NCBI GenBank assembly: GCA_965200225.1 | Contig: CBDATM010000001.1 | Coordinates: 434,001-498,000 of the forward strand | Source: Foliamicus sp965200225 | Lineage (GTDB): Bacteria > Pseudomonadota > Gammaproteobacteria > Steroidobacterales > Foliamicaceae | Reading direction: 5' to 3' | DNA length: 64,000 nt | In this document: one piece after another, positions 35,609 to 44,688 of the stretch | Layout of the letters: the number at the start of each line of letters is the position of its first letter | Numbering within the stretch: the stretch's first letter is position 1 | Notes under the pieces: model-generated | Database searches by the model: none | The model's input: only the letters and a program-made list of their open reading frames with translations | Told to the model about the DNA's origin: nothing | Made by a program: the position numbers and the translations under genes

Positions 35609-36532
35609 CTAGAAGCTGTAGCGGATGCCCACTGTGGTGGTCAGCCCGCCGATACTCTCGAAAGCCTGTTCGGATGTGAACGGCGTGACCCCGTCGGCCT
35701 GCACCGGGGCATGGCTGCGGACCGTGGACCACAGCGCGCTGTTGCTCATGTCGTCAAAGCCGCTCCAGCGCAGCAGGAAGAACGCTTGTGCGCTGTCCGT
35801 CAGTTCCCTCTCCACCCCCACCGCGATCCGGTAGCCGAAGATCTCGTCGCTCAATTCCATATCGAACCGGCTTAGACTGCCTGCCGCGGCAATCTGCCAG
35901 TCCTCCGGTTGCGCGGGGTCGCCGCCCACCACGGCAACGTATCCGTCCGCAAGCGTGCGGCGCAGAAAGGCACCCTCAAAGACCGAGTCGATGCGCGCGA
36001 TTCCTGCGCCCAGGCCAACAACAGGCGTCCAGGCCGAGCCGTTCTCGAACGCGTAATAGGCGTTCACGAACAGTTGCCGCGACTTGAATCGGGAGACACG
36101 GAAATAGGGAGGCGCATCGTCGCTCCACTCGGAGCTCTTGTCTTCCAGGGCAACGTTGCCGGCTGCGGCAATTCCGGGGCGCGTGTCTCCATCGTGGGAG
36201 TGCCCGAGAAACTCCGCTTCGAGGCGAAACCGCTCCCAGGCATATCCCAGGCTGATCGATCCGGCCAGACCCCCGCCCAGGTCGAAGGCATCGTTGAAGA
36301 AGCGTCGGGACGTGCTGTCGGTGCAGGCGGCGTCGGTTGGGGCATCGGCGGGGTTTGTGTACAAGAGGCTGTCGCAACGCGTGGGATGATTGATTCCGCT
36401 CACGCTTGCATCGATCTCATCCCAGGCAAGGCCCAGGCCCAGGGAAACATAAGTTTCGCCGACTGCAGTCAGTGGGTTGAACAGCGTCAGCATGACACAT
36501 GCGATCATCAAACGTAGATTCACTATTGCCAT
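35609..36532 (-). CDS. Outer-membrane beta-barrel protein (OmpA/opacity-like)
   Basis: This 307-residue protein has a signal peptide (LMIACVMLTLFNPLTAVGE) and alternating hydrophobic strands typical of a small outer-membrane barrel (SLGLGLAWDEI, GSISLGYAWERFRLEAEFLG, WTPVVGLGAGIARID), ending in the outer-membrane signature ...GIRYSF with terminal Phe. A disulfide-capable loop (CDSLLYT...AACTDST) is present. No known family could be named with certainty. Confidence 0.8.
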   Translation of the reverse strand: MAIVNLRLMIACVMLTLFNPLTAVGETYVSLGLGLAWDEIDASVSGINHPTRCDSLLYTNPADAPTDAACTDSTSRRFFNDAFDLGGGLAGSISLGYAWERFRLEAEFLGHSHDGDTRPGIAAAGNVALEDKSSEWSDDAPPYFRVSRFKSRQLFVNAYYAFENGSAWTPVVGLGAGIARIDSVFEGAFLRRTLADGYVAVVGGDPAQPEDWQIAAAGSLSRFDMELSDEIFGYRIAVGVERELTDSAQAFFLLRWSGFDDMSNSALWSTVRSHAPVQADGVTPFTSEQAFESIGGLTTTVGIRYSF

Positions 36533-36560
36533 TTTCGTGTCCTTTTTTGTGTCCTTCAGT

Positions 36561-36600
36561 TCGTCGCGTAGCCGATTATTTCGTCGCTACGCCGATTATA
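36561..36600. promoter_or_regulatory. Repeat pair and -10-like element upstream of the barrel gene
   Basis: TCGTCGCGTAGCCGATTAT (36561) and TCGTCGCTACGCCGATTAT (36581) are near-identical direct repeats 20 bp apart. The differing middles form an inverted pair, GCGTAGC and GCTACGC. On the minus strand the outer edge reads TATAAT (36600-36595), a perfect -10 match about 63 bp before the gene start, though no -35 is evident. It may be an operator overlapping the promoter. Confidence 0.5.
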
Positions 36601-36657
36601 GGGCAGGGGCGCGCGGGTCGGAGCGCGCGGATTGCGGGAGCAGGAGGGGCGGCGCTC

Positions 36658-37616
<959 letters not shown>

Positions 37617-37620
<4 letters not shown>

Positions 37621-38627
37621 GGGGAGTCCCCCGGCACTTCGTCCTCGGCCTTCAGCGGCCGGCTCAGCAGTTCCCCGAGCACCTGGCGGGGGTCATGCCT
37701 GCGATGCAGCACCCTGTAGACCTGCTCGGAGATCGGCAGGTCCAGACGCAGGCGCTGCGACAGGCGCTGCACGGCCTCGGCGGCGTAAAACCCTTCGGCC
37801 ACCTGGCCCAGTCCGCGAACCGCTTCATCCACAGGGGTTCCGCTCGCCACGGCCAGACCCAGGCGCCGGTTGCGAGACTGGTCGTCGCCGCAGGTGAGCG
37901 CCAGGTCTCCGAGCCCGGCCAGCCCCATGAAGCTGACCGGGCGCGCCCCCAGCGCCACGCCCAGCCGCACGATCTCGGCCAGCCCGCGGGACAGCAGCGC
38001 GGCCCGCGCATTGGCGCCGTATCCCAAACCATCGGAAAGTCCGGCGGCGATGGCGATCACATTCTTGGTGGCGCCGCCCACTTCCACGCTCACCAGGTCG
38101 CTGGAGACATAGGCGCGCAGGGCACCCGCGTTCAGCTTGCCGGCCAACCATAGCGCCAGGTCCCGGTTGCGGCAGGCGACCGTCATCGCGGCCGGAAGGC
38201 CGGCCGCCACTTCGCCGGCAAACGTGGGACCCGACATCACGGCCAGCGGACGGTTCGGGCCCAATTCCTGCTCGGCAACCTGGTGCGCCAACAGGCCGGT
38301 TTGCACCTCCAGGCCCTTTGAGGCGCAGCATAGGCGGACTCCCTCCGCGAGCATCGGCTTGAGGCGCCGGAAGGTGGCGCGCAGCGCCGAACTGGGGGTA
38401 ACCACCAGGATACACTCCGCGCCTGCCGTCGCTTCCTCCAGCGTCGTGGCGGGCTGCAAGCTGTCCGGGAGCGGAATGCCCGGCAGATAGCGTTTGTTTT
38501 CGCGGTCGCGCGCGAGCTTGTCCAGATGATCGCGGTCGATATCCCAGATCCGCGCCGGGTAGCCCGCCCTGGCAAAATGAACGGCCAGCGCGGTTCCCCA
38601 GGCCCCGGCGCCGATGACTGCGAACAT
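37617..38627 (-). CDS. gpsA: Glycerol-3-phosphate dehydrogenase [NAD(P)+]
   Basis: This 336-residue enzyme makes sn-glycerol-3-phosphate for phospholipids. It has the N-terminal GAGAWGTALA nucleotide-binding motif, MSGPTFAGEVAAGLPAAMTVA, the catalytic Lys region GGATKNVIAIAAGLSDGLGYGANARAAL and GLGDLALTCGDDQSRNRRLG. The longer open frame runs upstream into the rhodanese gene; the ATG at 38627 gives the correct N-terminus. Confidence 0.97.
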
Positions 38628-38692
38628 GGTTTGCGGCGAACCGGGACCTGTTGGCACTATGCGATGCCGCTCTGCCGCGACCGGCTCATGTT

Positions 38693-39115
38693 TCAGCGGC
38701 TCCGCCTGCTTACGACCGGCAGGTTTTCGCGTTCCCAGGCCGCCAGCCCGCCCTTCAGGCTGAACACCTGCTCCGATCCTTTCTTGCGCAGATCCTGGGC
38801 CAGCCGTCCGCTGGCCGAGCCGTTGTCGCAAATCAGCAGCACCGGCTTGCCGGACTTCAGCTTCGGGGTTCCCGGCACGTCCACGGCCCGCAGATTGCGG
38901 GCGTTGGGGATATGCCCCTGACTGTAGGACTTGGGTTCCCTCAGATCGAACACGGCCGCGCCCTTGTTGATGGCTTGCACTGCCATGGCCGGCGCCAGCG
39001 CGCTCACTGCCAGTGCCCGCAGGCGCACTTCGTTGAACAGTGCCGCCAGAAGGCTGCCGACAACCCCCAGGCTAAGCCAGGGATGCGCGGTCACGAAATC
39101 CACCAAGGTTTCCAT
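38693..39115 (-). CDS. Membrane-anchored rhodanese-like protein
   Basis: This 140-residue protein has an N-terminal helix (WLSLGVVGSLLAALFNE) and a single rhodanese domain with the active-site loop CDNGSASGR, a persulfide-carrying Cys. The small domain resembles the YibN type often next to gpsA-secB. The frame extends to 39172, but those extra codons lie in a transposon-like repeat end, so the ATG at 39115 is chosen. Confidence 0.88.
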   Translation of the reverse strand: METLVDFVTAHPWLSLGVVGSLLAALFNEVRLRALAVSALAPAMAVQAINKGAAVFDLREPKSYSQGHIPNARNLRAVDVPGTPKLKSGKPVLLICDNGSASGRLAQDLRKKGSEQVFSLKGGLAAWERENLPVVSRRSR

Positions 39116-39154
39116 ATCGGCGAAGGCGTCGTGTCCCAAATGGCTCCAATAGCC

Positions 39155-39346
39155 CAGTGTACTGTTCGGCAACCACCTGCCATGATCTGCGGTCTTTTTT
39201 TCTCCGTGGCGGCGCTGCTCCTCCTTGATGCGGGGCCTGCCACGGGCGTGCCGAGTCAGGCATTATAACGATGGCCGAATAACGATGGCCGATATAATGC
39301 CGTCGCGCCCTTGCAACCGCTCGCCAGTGTGCTGTCCAGTAATAAC
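39155..39346. mobile_element. Degenerate MITE copy upstream of envC
   Basis: Bases 39155-39242 match the left half of the MITE at 49866-50031 over its whole length (shared GGCGGCG.TGCTCCTCCTT and GGGGCCTGCCAC). A second end, CAGTGTGCTGTCCAGTAATAAC, lies at 39325-39346 in the same rather than inverted orientation, so the copy is rearranged. Within it, TAACGATGGCCGA is repeated, followed by TATAAT (39293), which may serve as a -10 for envC. Confidence 0.7.
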
Positions 39347-39367
39347 CGTCATTGATCGTAAAGGCCC

Positions 39368-40483
39368 GTGAGAGGCTTGATTGCATGCCTGCTGTTGCCT
39401 GTCCTTGCCTGCGGACAGCCTGCTCGAAGCGATGAGCTGGAGGACCTGCTGGGCCACGTCGAAGAGGTGGAGCTGCGGCTCAAGCGCGACCTGGAGGCGC
39501 AGGTGGAAGAGGAGGCCGGGCTGCGCCGGGCCGAAACGGAGATCGCGCGCCTGCGCGGGGTGGCCCGCGAAGTGCAGCAGGAGTTGGAAAGCCGCCGCGA
39601 TGAGCGGACGAGGCTGGCGGGAGCGCTGGAGGCCAGCCGCGAAGCGTACCGGCGAACGCAAAAGGCCCTTACCACGACGGTTCGAAACGCCTGGCGTTCC
39701 GGGCGGCAGGACAACTTCAAGGCCCTGCTTGGCGGGCGCGACGCCGGCGAAGTCAACAGACGACTGGCGTGGACGGAAATCCTGCTTCGCGCGTGGACGC
39801 GCGAGTCCCGCGAGTTCATTCGCACTGCCTCGGAAGTCCGGGCGCTTCGCAACGAAGCCGGTAGCGTGGAGCAGCAACTGACGGAACTCCAGGCCAGACA
39901 GGCGGAGCAGATTCGCGACATCGAGCAGGCGGTAGCCGCCCGTCGGGCAATACTGCAGGACCTGCGGCAGCGCATCGGCGGCGCCGGCGAGGAAATCGAA
40001 AGGCTGAAGACCCGGGCGGCCACGCTGGCGTCGTTGGTGGAAGATCTCGAGAGTATCGTGGAGGACCATCCGTCGGCGCCATTGCCCTCGATCACAGCGG
40101 CCCGCGGCCAGCTCGGCTGGCCGGTGCGCGGCCCCGTTCTCAGGGGATTCGGTTCCGGACCCGGGAGCGGGCAGGCGAATTGGGACGGGATTCTCCTCAA
40201 GGCGGACTACGGCGCGGAAGTGCGGGCTCCGCATGCCGGCCGCGTGGTATTTTCCGACTGGGTGCGCGGGCTGGGTTTCCTGATGGTTCTGGATCATGGC
40301 GAGAATGTGCTGAGCCTGTACGCATACAATGACCGCCTGCTGGGCAGGAAGGGCGAGATGGTGAGCAAGGGACAGGTAATCGCCCACGCGGGAAGCACCG
40401 GCGGGCGCCGTGAGCCCGGTCTTTATTTCGAGATCCGCCGAAATGGCAAGGCGGTGGACCCGGAGCCATGGCTGAGCCGGTAG
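39368..40483 (+). CDS. envC: Murein hydrolase activator EnvC (degenerate LytM/M23)
   Basis: This 371-residue periplasmic protein has a signal peptide ending near ACGQPARSD, long coiled-coil segments (about 20-235) and a C-terminal M23-fold domain (about 245-370). As in EnvC, metal ligands of active M23 peptidases are missing (LSLYAYND, GLYFEIRR in place of His motifs), so it probably activates amidases at the septum. It starts at GTG 39368. The end overlaps the permease gene by 16 bp. Confidence 0.93.
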   Translation: MRGLIACLLLPVLACGQPARSDELEDLLGHVEEVELRLKRDLEAQVEEEAGLRRAETEIARLRGVAREVQQELESRRDERTRLAGALEASREAYRRTQKALTTTVRNAWRSGRQDNFKALLGGRDAGEVNRRLAWTEILLRAWTRESREFIRTASEVRALRNEAGSVEQQLTELQARQAEQIRDIEQAVAARRAILQDLRQRIGGAGEEIERLKTRAATLASLVEDLESIVEDHPSAPLPSITAARGQLGWPVRGPVLRGFGSGPGSGQANWDGILLKADYGAEVRAPHAGRVVFSDWVRGLGFLMVLDHGENVLSLYAYNDRLLGRKGEMVSKGQVIAHAGSTGGRREPGLYFEIRRNGKAVDPEPWLSR

Positions 40484-41265
40484 TCCGCGGCGGCATGACC
40501 GGCTTTGAAAAGGCCATGGGCCTGTACACGATTGTGTACAAGGAAGCGCGCCGCATTGTGCGGATCTGGGTGCAGACCATCGTGCCGCCGGCCATCACCA
40601 TGGCCCTGTACTTCATCATTTTCGGGCAACTTCGTGAGCGCATCGGCTCCATGTCCGGGTATGACTACACGCAATACATCGCCCCCGGGCTGATCCTGAT
40701 GTCGGTGATCACCAATTCCTACGGCAACGTCGTATCGTCTTTTTTCGGCGCCAAGTTTCAGCGGCACCTGGAGGAAATGCTGGTTTCCCCGTTGCCGAAC
40801 TACATCATCGTGCTGGGACACGCGGCCGGAGGCGTGCTGCGCGGGCTGATCGTGGGGATCATCGTGACTCTGGTGGCGATGGCGTTCACCAACCTCGAGG
40901 TGCGCTACCCGCTGATCGTCGTGTTCACGCTCTTGTGCACCGCAATCACGTTCTCGCTGGGAGGCATGATCAACGCGATCTTCGCCAGGAAGTTCGACGA
41001 TGTTTCGCTGATACCCGCCTTCGTTCTGACGCCGCTAACCTACCTGGGCGGCGTCTTCTATTCGGTGGACCTGCTTCCCGGCGTGTGGCGCACGCTGAGC
41101 CTGTTCAATCCGATCCTCTACATGATCAACGCTTTTCGCTACGGCATGATCGGCACCACGGACGTGCCGCTGGGCGTTGCTTACGTCATGATGGGCGTTT
41201 TCGTGTTCCTGCTGTTCGGAGTGTGCGCTTTGCTGATCCACCGGGGCGTGGGAATCCGCGAGTAG
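40468..41265 (+). CDS. ABC-2 type transporter permease (YadH-like)
   Basis: This 265-residue inner-membrane protein has six predicted helices and the ABC-2 features FGQLRERIGSM, LEEMLVSPLPNYIIVLG and LTYLGGVFYSVDLLP. It resembles YadH-type permeases, which need a separate ATPase (YadG); none is encoded beside it. The start at 40468 overlaps envC by 16 bp; a second ATG at 40495 would avoid the overlap. Confidence 0.9.
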   Translation: MAEPVVRGGMTGFEKAMGLYTIVYKEARRIVRIWVQTIVPPAITMALYFIIFGQLRERIGSMSGYDYTQYIAPGLILMSVITNSYGNVVSSFFGAKFQRHLEEMLVSPLPNYIIVLGHAAGGVLRGLIVGIIVTLVAMAFTNLEVRYPLIVVFTLLCTAITFSLGGMINAIFARKFDDVSLIPAFVLTPLTYLGGVFYSVDLLPGVWRTLSLFNPILYMINAFRYGMIGTTDVPLGVAYVMMGVFVFLLFGVCALLIHRGVGIRE

Positions 41266-41273
41266 CCGATTCC

Positions 41274-41352
41274 CCGGGCAGTCGGTTCTCCGGGCGGCCG
41301 CAGCGCCGGGCGTCACCGGGCAGTCGGTTCTCCGGGTGGCGGCAGCGCCGGG
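41274..41352. repeat. Tandem 37 bp duplication at the 3' end of the DAK2-DegV gene
   Basis: Bases 41274-41310 and 41316-41352 are near-identical (start CCGGGCAGTCGGTTCTCCGG), with a period of 42 bp and three differences. The right copy encodes the last residues of the DAK2-DegV protein; the left copy lies just past its stop. It looks like a recent local duplication between two converging genes. Confidence 0.75.
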
Positions 41353-43121
41353 ATGGCGGCGGCTACCAATGCGCCAGGGCCGGCGTGGGCGCTGACCACT
41401 GCGCCCAGGTCGGTGACGAAGCTGGATACCAGGCGAGGAATTCCGGCAACCAGCAGGTCGTGCAGCCGCTGTCCCGATTCCGGGCGGTTGGCGTGCGCCA
41501 CCGCCATGCGCAGCGGCTGGTTTTTGGGAAACCGGCGCAGCGCGTAGCGGGCAAATCGACCGACCCGGTCGCCGGAACGGCGCTGCAGGCCGCCGGCCTT
41601 CACGGTGCCCGTAGGGCCTATGGCCAACAGGGCATCCACGCGCAGCAGATCGCTGAGGCGTTTGATGCGCGGGGAAATCCGCCCCCCTCGGACCCCGTGG
41701 GAAAGGTCTTCGATCACGCCGAAGGTCCTGGCGCCGGCGGATACGGCCGCCAGACCCTCGACGATCTGGTCCGCCGTCGCGCCCTGGTCCGCCCATTCGG
41801 CGGCATGCTGGACAATCAGCCCGTAACCCACCGACACGTTGGCGCTGTCCACGACCCGGACCTTGTCGCCGGTAATTTCCGTGGCCACGCTGCTGGCCAC
41901 ATTCGCCGTGCCGCTCACCGCCGCGGCCAGACTGATCCACACCGACTCCGGGAAATGTCCGGCCAGAAACCCCATTGCGCGTTCCATGTCGCCGCGCGGA
42001 GGCGTGGCGGTGCGGGCTCTCTCGCCATCGTCTTCCATGGCCCGCCACAACCGTTCCGGGGGCAGGCCCAACTCGTCGAGATAACCCTTGTCCCCCAGGT
42101 GAATGCGCAGCGGCGCATGGGTGATCCTGAGTTTCCTGCGCAACTCTCCGGGGATGTCGGCGCCGCTGTCGCAGCCCACCGGCACCCGCGAACTGTTGAG
42201 CACGGCGAACTGCACATGCATGTCGTCCGCCTTCTCACTGCTCACTTCGCCATGTTGGTGGGCCATGGCGAAGACCTCGTACGGTTTGTCGGTATGGATG
42301 TGCAGTCGCACGATACGGGCGCCACCCGCCACCACGATGGAATCCCCCAGAGCGCCGATTTCCTCGCGTATTGCCGACGGCGCCAGCGCTTCGCCGGAAA
42401 TCATGCATTCGGTGCAGTAGCGGTATTTCGACTCCTCGCCCGGGTCGTGGGCACGCGGCGCCGCTGCCGCCGCCCCTGCTTCGCTTGCGAAGTCCGAGGC
42501 TGCCGCCCCTTTTCCGGTCTGCACGAGTTCCTCTATGCCGGCCAGGAACTGCGCCAGCCCGGCGCCTCCCGCATCCACCACGCCGGCCCGGCGCAGAACG
42601 TCCAGTTGTTCGGGAGTCTTCTGCACCGCCGCATCGGCCGCCTCCCGCGCCGCCGAAAGCAGGGTCGTGAGTTCGCCCTCCGGCGAGGCCTTGAGCGCAG
42701 CCAGACCGATAGCGCTCATGACGCTGAGAATGGTCCCCTCCCGCGGGTTGCTCAGCCCGGCGCGCGCCGCGTCGGCTGCCGCCTTGAGTCCTGCCGCCAC
42801 TTCCGTGGTGTCCAGCCGCTGCTTCCCTTCCCAGGTGTCTGCCAGACCTTGGAGAAATTGGGCGAGGATGACACCGGAATTTCCGTGCGCGCCGTAGAGC
42901 GCCCCCTTCGCCGCGGTATGGGCCGCTTCTCCAGCGTCCCGGGAAGGCGCTTCCGCCAGCGCTAGGATGACCGCTTGCGCGGTGTGGGCCATATTCAGCC
43001 CGGTGTCTCCGTCCGCCACCGGAAACACATTGATCCGGTCCAGTTCCTTGCGGCTGTTCTGCAACTGCAGCATGCCCGCCGTGAGGGCGCGCGCCAGCCG
43101 CCGGCCGTCCAGATAGCGAAT
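41313..43121 (-). CDS. DAK2-DegV fusion (fatty-acid-kinase-like)
   Basis: The N-terminal DAK2 kinase domain (about residues 1-210) carries the ATP/metal motif VFPVADGDTGLNM and GAHGNSGVI; the C-terminal DegV domain (about 320-600) carries VGCDSGADIP, VSGTAN and VKVVDSANVS-like DKVRVVDSANVS. In Firmicutes, FakA and FakB use the same domains to phosphorylate fatty acids; here they are in one chain. The start is unclear: homology begins right after the gspB stop where only an ATT (43121) is in frame; the first ATG, at 43073, would trim part of the first helix. I list the longer form. Confidence 0.85.
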   Translation of the reverse strand: MRYLDGRRLARALTAGMLQLQNSRKELDRINVFPVADGDTGLNMAHTAQAVILALAEAPSRDAGEAAHTAAKGALYGAHGNSGVILAQFLQGLADTWEGKQRLDTTEVAAGLKAAADAARAGLSNPREGTILSVMSAIGLAALKASPEGELTTLLSAAREAADAAVQKTPEQLDVLRRAGVVDAGGAGLAQFLAGIEELVQTGKGAAASDFASEAGAAAAAPRAHDPGEESKYRYCTECMISGEALAPSAIREEIGALGDSIVVAGGARIVRLHIHTDKPYEVFAMAHQHGEVSSEKADDMHVQFAVLNSSRVPVGCDSGADIPGELRRKLRITHAPLRIHLGDKGYLDELGLPPERLWRAMEDDGERARTATPPRGDMERAMGFLAGHFPESVWISLAAAVSGTANVASSVATEITGDKVRVVDSANVSVGYGLIVQHAAEWADQGATADQIVEGLAAVSAGARTFGVIEDLSHGVRGGRISPRIKRLSDLLRVDALLAIGPTGTVKAGGLQRRSGDRVGRFARYALRRFPKNQPLRMAVAHANRPESGQRLHDLLVAGIPRLVSSFVTDLGAVVSAHAGPGALVAAAIPALPPPGEPTAR

Positions 43122-43126
43122 GCGTT

Positions 43127-43786
43127 TTACTTTTCCGCTCCCAGAAGTATCAACTGCCCACGGTACGCCAGCGTCACTCCCTCCCTGGTGATCCCCAACA
43201 CCTGCGGGCCCGCCGCCAACTGTTCGCCCTGCCGGTAGGTTTTGCCGTTCACCTGCACGAAGCTGCGGTTCTCTTCCTCGCTGAAGAAAACCATCTGCAA
43301 CGACAGGGCCGGCCAATCCGGCGGCGGCGCAGTGAGCAGGTTCCGAGCGGGGGTTCTTTCCGCGGCGAAATCCTGCTCGCCGCTGCCCCACTCGGCGGAG
43401 GCGGGCGCCGGCGGCTGCTCGAAGCGATCCTGCTGCAACTGCGGTTCGGCCCCCGCCGGGAAGGCGCCGGGCCCCTGGAGCGTGTTCTGGTTCTCTGCGA
43501 CAGCCGTCGGCATCGAGTCCTTTCCGGAACTTTCCGCCGAGGGGTTGCCCGAAACAGGGCCCCCGCCGTTGTGCGCCGGAGCGGACGCAGCAGGTGGTCC
43601 GGGCGCGGGCGCCAATAGCCTCCATCCAAGAATCCCCAGCGCAACGATGGCCGGCAAAATCAGGACCAGGGGCCAGCTTCTTCCTCGACCGGCGCGCCGG
43701 GGCCGGGGGGGATGCGCATAGATGCGCCGGCTGAAGCGCGAACGCCGGCGTTCGGAAACCTTCAGTGCGTCGAGAACGAAAGACAT
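43127..43786 (-). CDS. gspB: Type II secretion accessory protein GspB
   Basis: This 219-residue protein begins MSFVLDALKVSERRR, the GspB/PulB hallmark, has one membrane helix (LVLILPAIVALGILGW), a low-complexity periplasmic linker and a conserved C-terminal domain (about 150-219; PALSLQMVFFSEEENRSFVQVNG). With GspA it helps place the secretin. It lies 20 bp downstream of gspA. The other gsp genes are not in the window. Confidence 0.9.
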   Translation of the reverse strand: MSFVLDALKVSERRRSRFSRRIYAHPPRPRRAGRGRSWPLVLILPAIVALGILGWRLLAPAPGPPAASAPAHNGGGPVSGNPSAESSGKDSMPTAVAENQNTLQGPGAFPAGAEPQLQQDRFEQPPAPASAEWGSGEQDFAAERTPARNLLTAPPPDWPALSLQMVFFSEEENRSFVQVNGKTYRQGEQLAAGPQVLGITREGVTLAYRGQLILLGAEK

Positions 43787-43806
43787 GGCTTCAGTGCCCG
43801 TTCATG

Positions 43807-44655
43807 CTATGCGACGCGCCGCCACGCAGCGCGATGGGGAGTGCCGCCACGCCCATACACTTCGCGCGCGGCCAGCCTCACGAGGTTTCCCCCCACCTCG
43901 TTTTCGCGGCGCACGAAAGCGCCGAGCAGGGCCCGGTCGGCCACCACGTTGATGATCCTCGGGATGCCCCGCGAAATCCGGTGCAGCAGGCGCTGCGCGC
44001 GGGAAGAAAACAGGTCGCTGTTCCCGCCCGCCACTTTCAGCCTGTGCCGCAGGTACTCGCCGGTCTCCGCGCGCGATAAGGGTCCCAGGTGGCAGCGCGC
44101 CGTAATCCGCTGCGCCAGTTGCCTCAAGCCTGGCTGGGCAAGCGATTCGTGCAGTTCCGGCTGGCCTACCAGCACGATTCCCAGGAGCTTGTGCCGCGCC
44201 GTTTCCAGGTTGGTCAGCCGGCGAACCTGTTCGAGCAACCCGGGTTGAAGGGCCTGAGCCTCGTCCACGATCAGCACCGTGCTTCGCCCGGACGCATAGC
44301 TGCGAAGCAACTTGCGATTCAGGGCCGCCCCCAGTGTGGAAGGATTGGCCGCCCAGCGCGGCGTGCGAACACGCAACTCGCGGCACAGCGTTTGCAAAAA
44401 CTCCAGCCGATTGTCGGGCGGGTCGAGAATGATGGCTGTTTCCGTGCGTTTCGGCAGCCGTTCCAGCAGACACCGCACCAGCAGGGTCTTGCCCGTGCCC
44501 ACTTCGCCGGTCAGTTGGGTGAAGCCGACGCTCTCGCGCACGCCGTAGAGCAGATGGGCCAGCGCTTCCGCATGACGCGCGCTCATGTACAGATAGCGTG
44601 GGTCCGGCGTAATGCTGAACGGCCGTTCGCTCAAGCCGTGAAATTGCTCGTACAT
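43807..44655 (-). CDS. gspA: AAA ATPase of GspA/ExeA family
   Basis: The 282-residue ATPase has the family opening YEQFHGLSERPFSITPDPRYLY, Walker A GEVGTGKT, Walker B VLIVDEAQ and the sensor region LVGQPEL. Full-length ExeA also has a membrane helix and a peptidoglycan-binding domain; both are missing here, so only the ATPase domain is present. Pairing with gspB supports the secretion role. Confidence 0.9.
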   Translation of the reverse strand: MYEQFHGLSERPFSITPDPRYLYMSARHAEALAHLLYGVRESVGFTQLTGEVGTGKTLLVRCLLERLPKRTETAIILDPPDNRLEFLQTLCRELRVRTPRWAANPSTLGAALNRKLLRSYASGRSTVLIVDEAQALQPGLLEQVRRLTNLETARHKLLGIVLVGQPELHESLAQPGLRQLAQRITARCHLGPLSRAETGEYLRHRLKVAGGNSDLFSSRAQRLLHRISRGIPRIINVVADRALLGAFVRRENEVGGNLVRLAAREVYGRGGTPHRAAWRRVA

Positions 44656-44688
44656 GGGCCGGTTTTCGGTGTTGGAAGCCAGGGGCTG

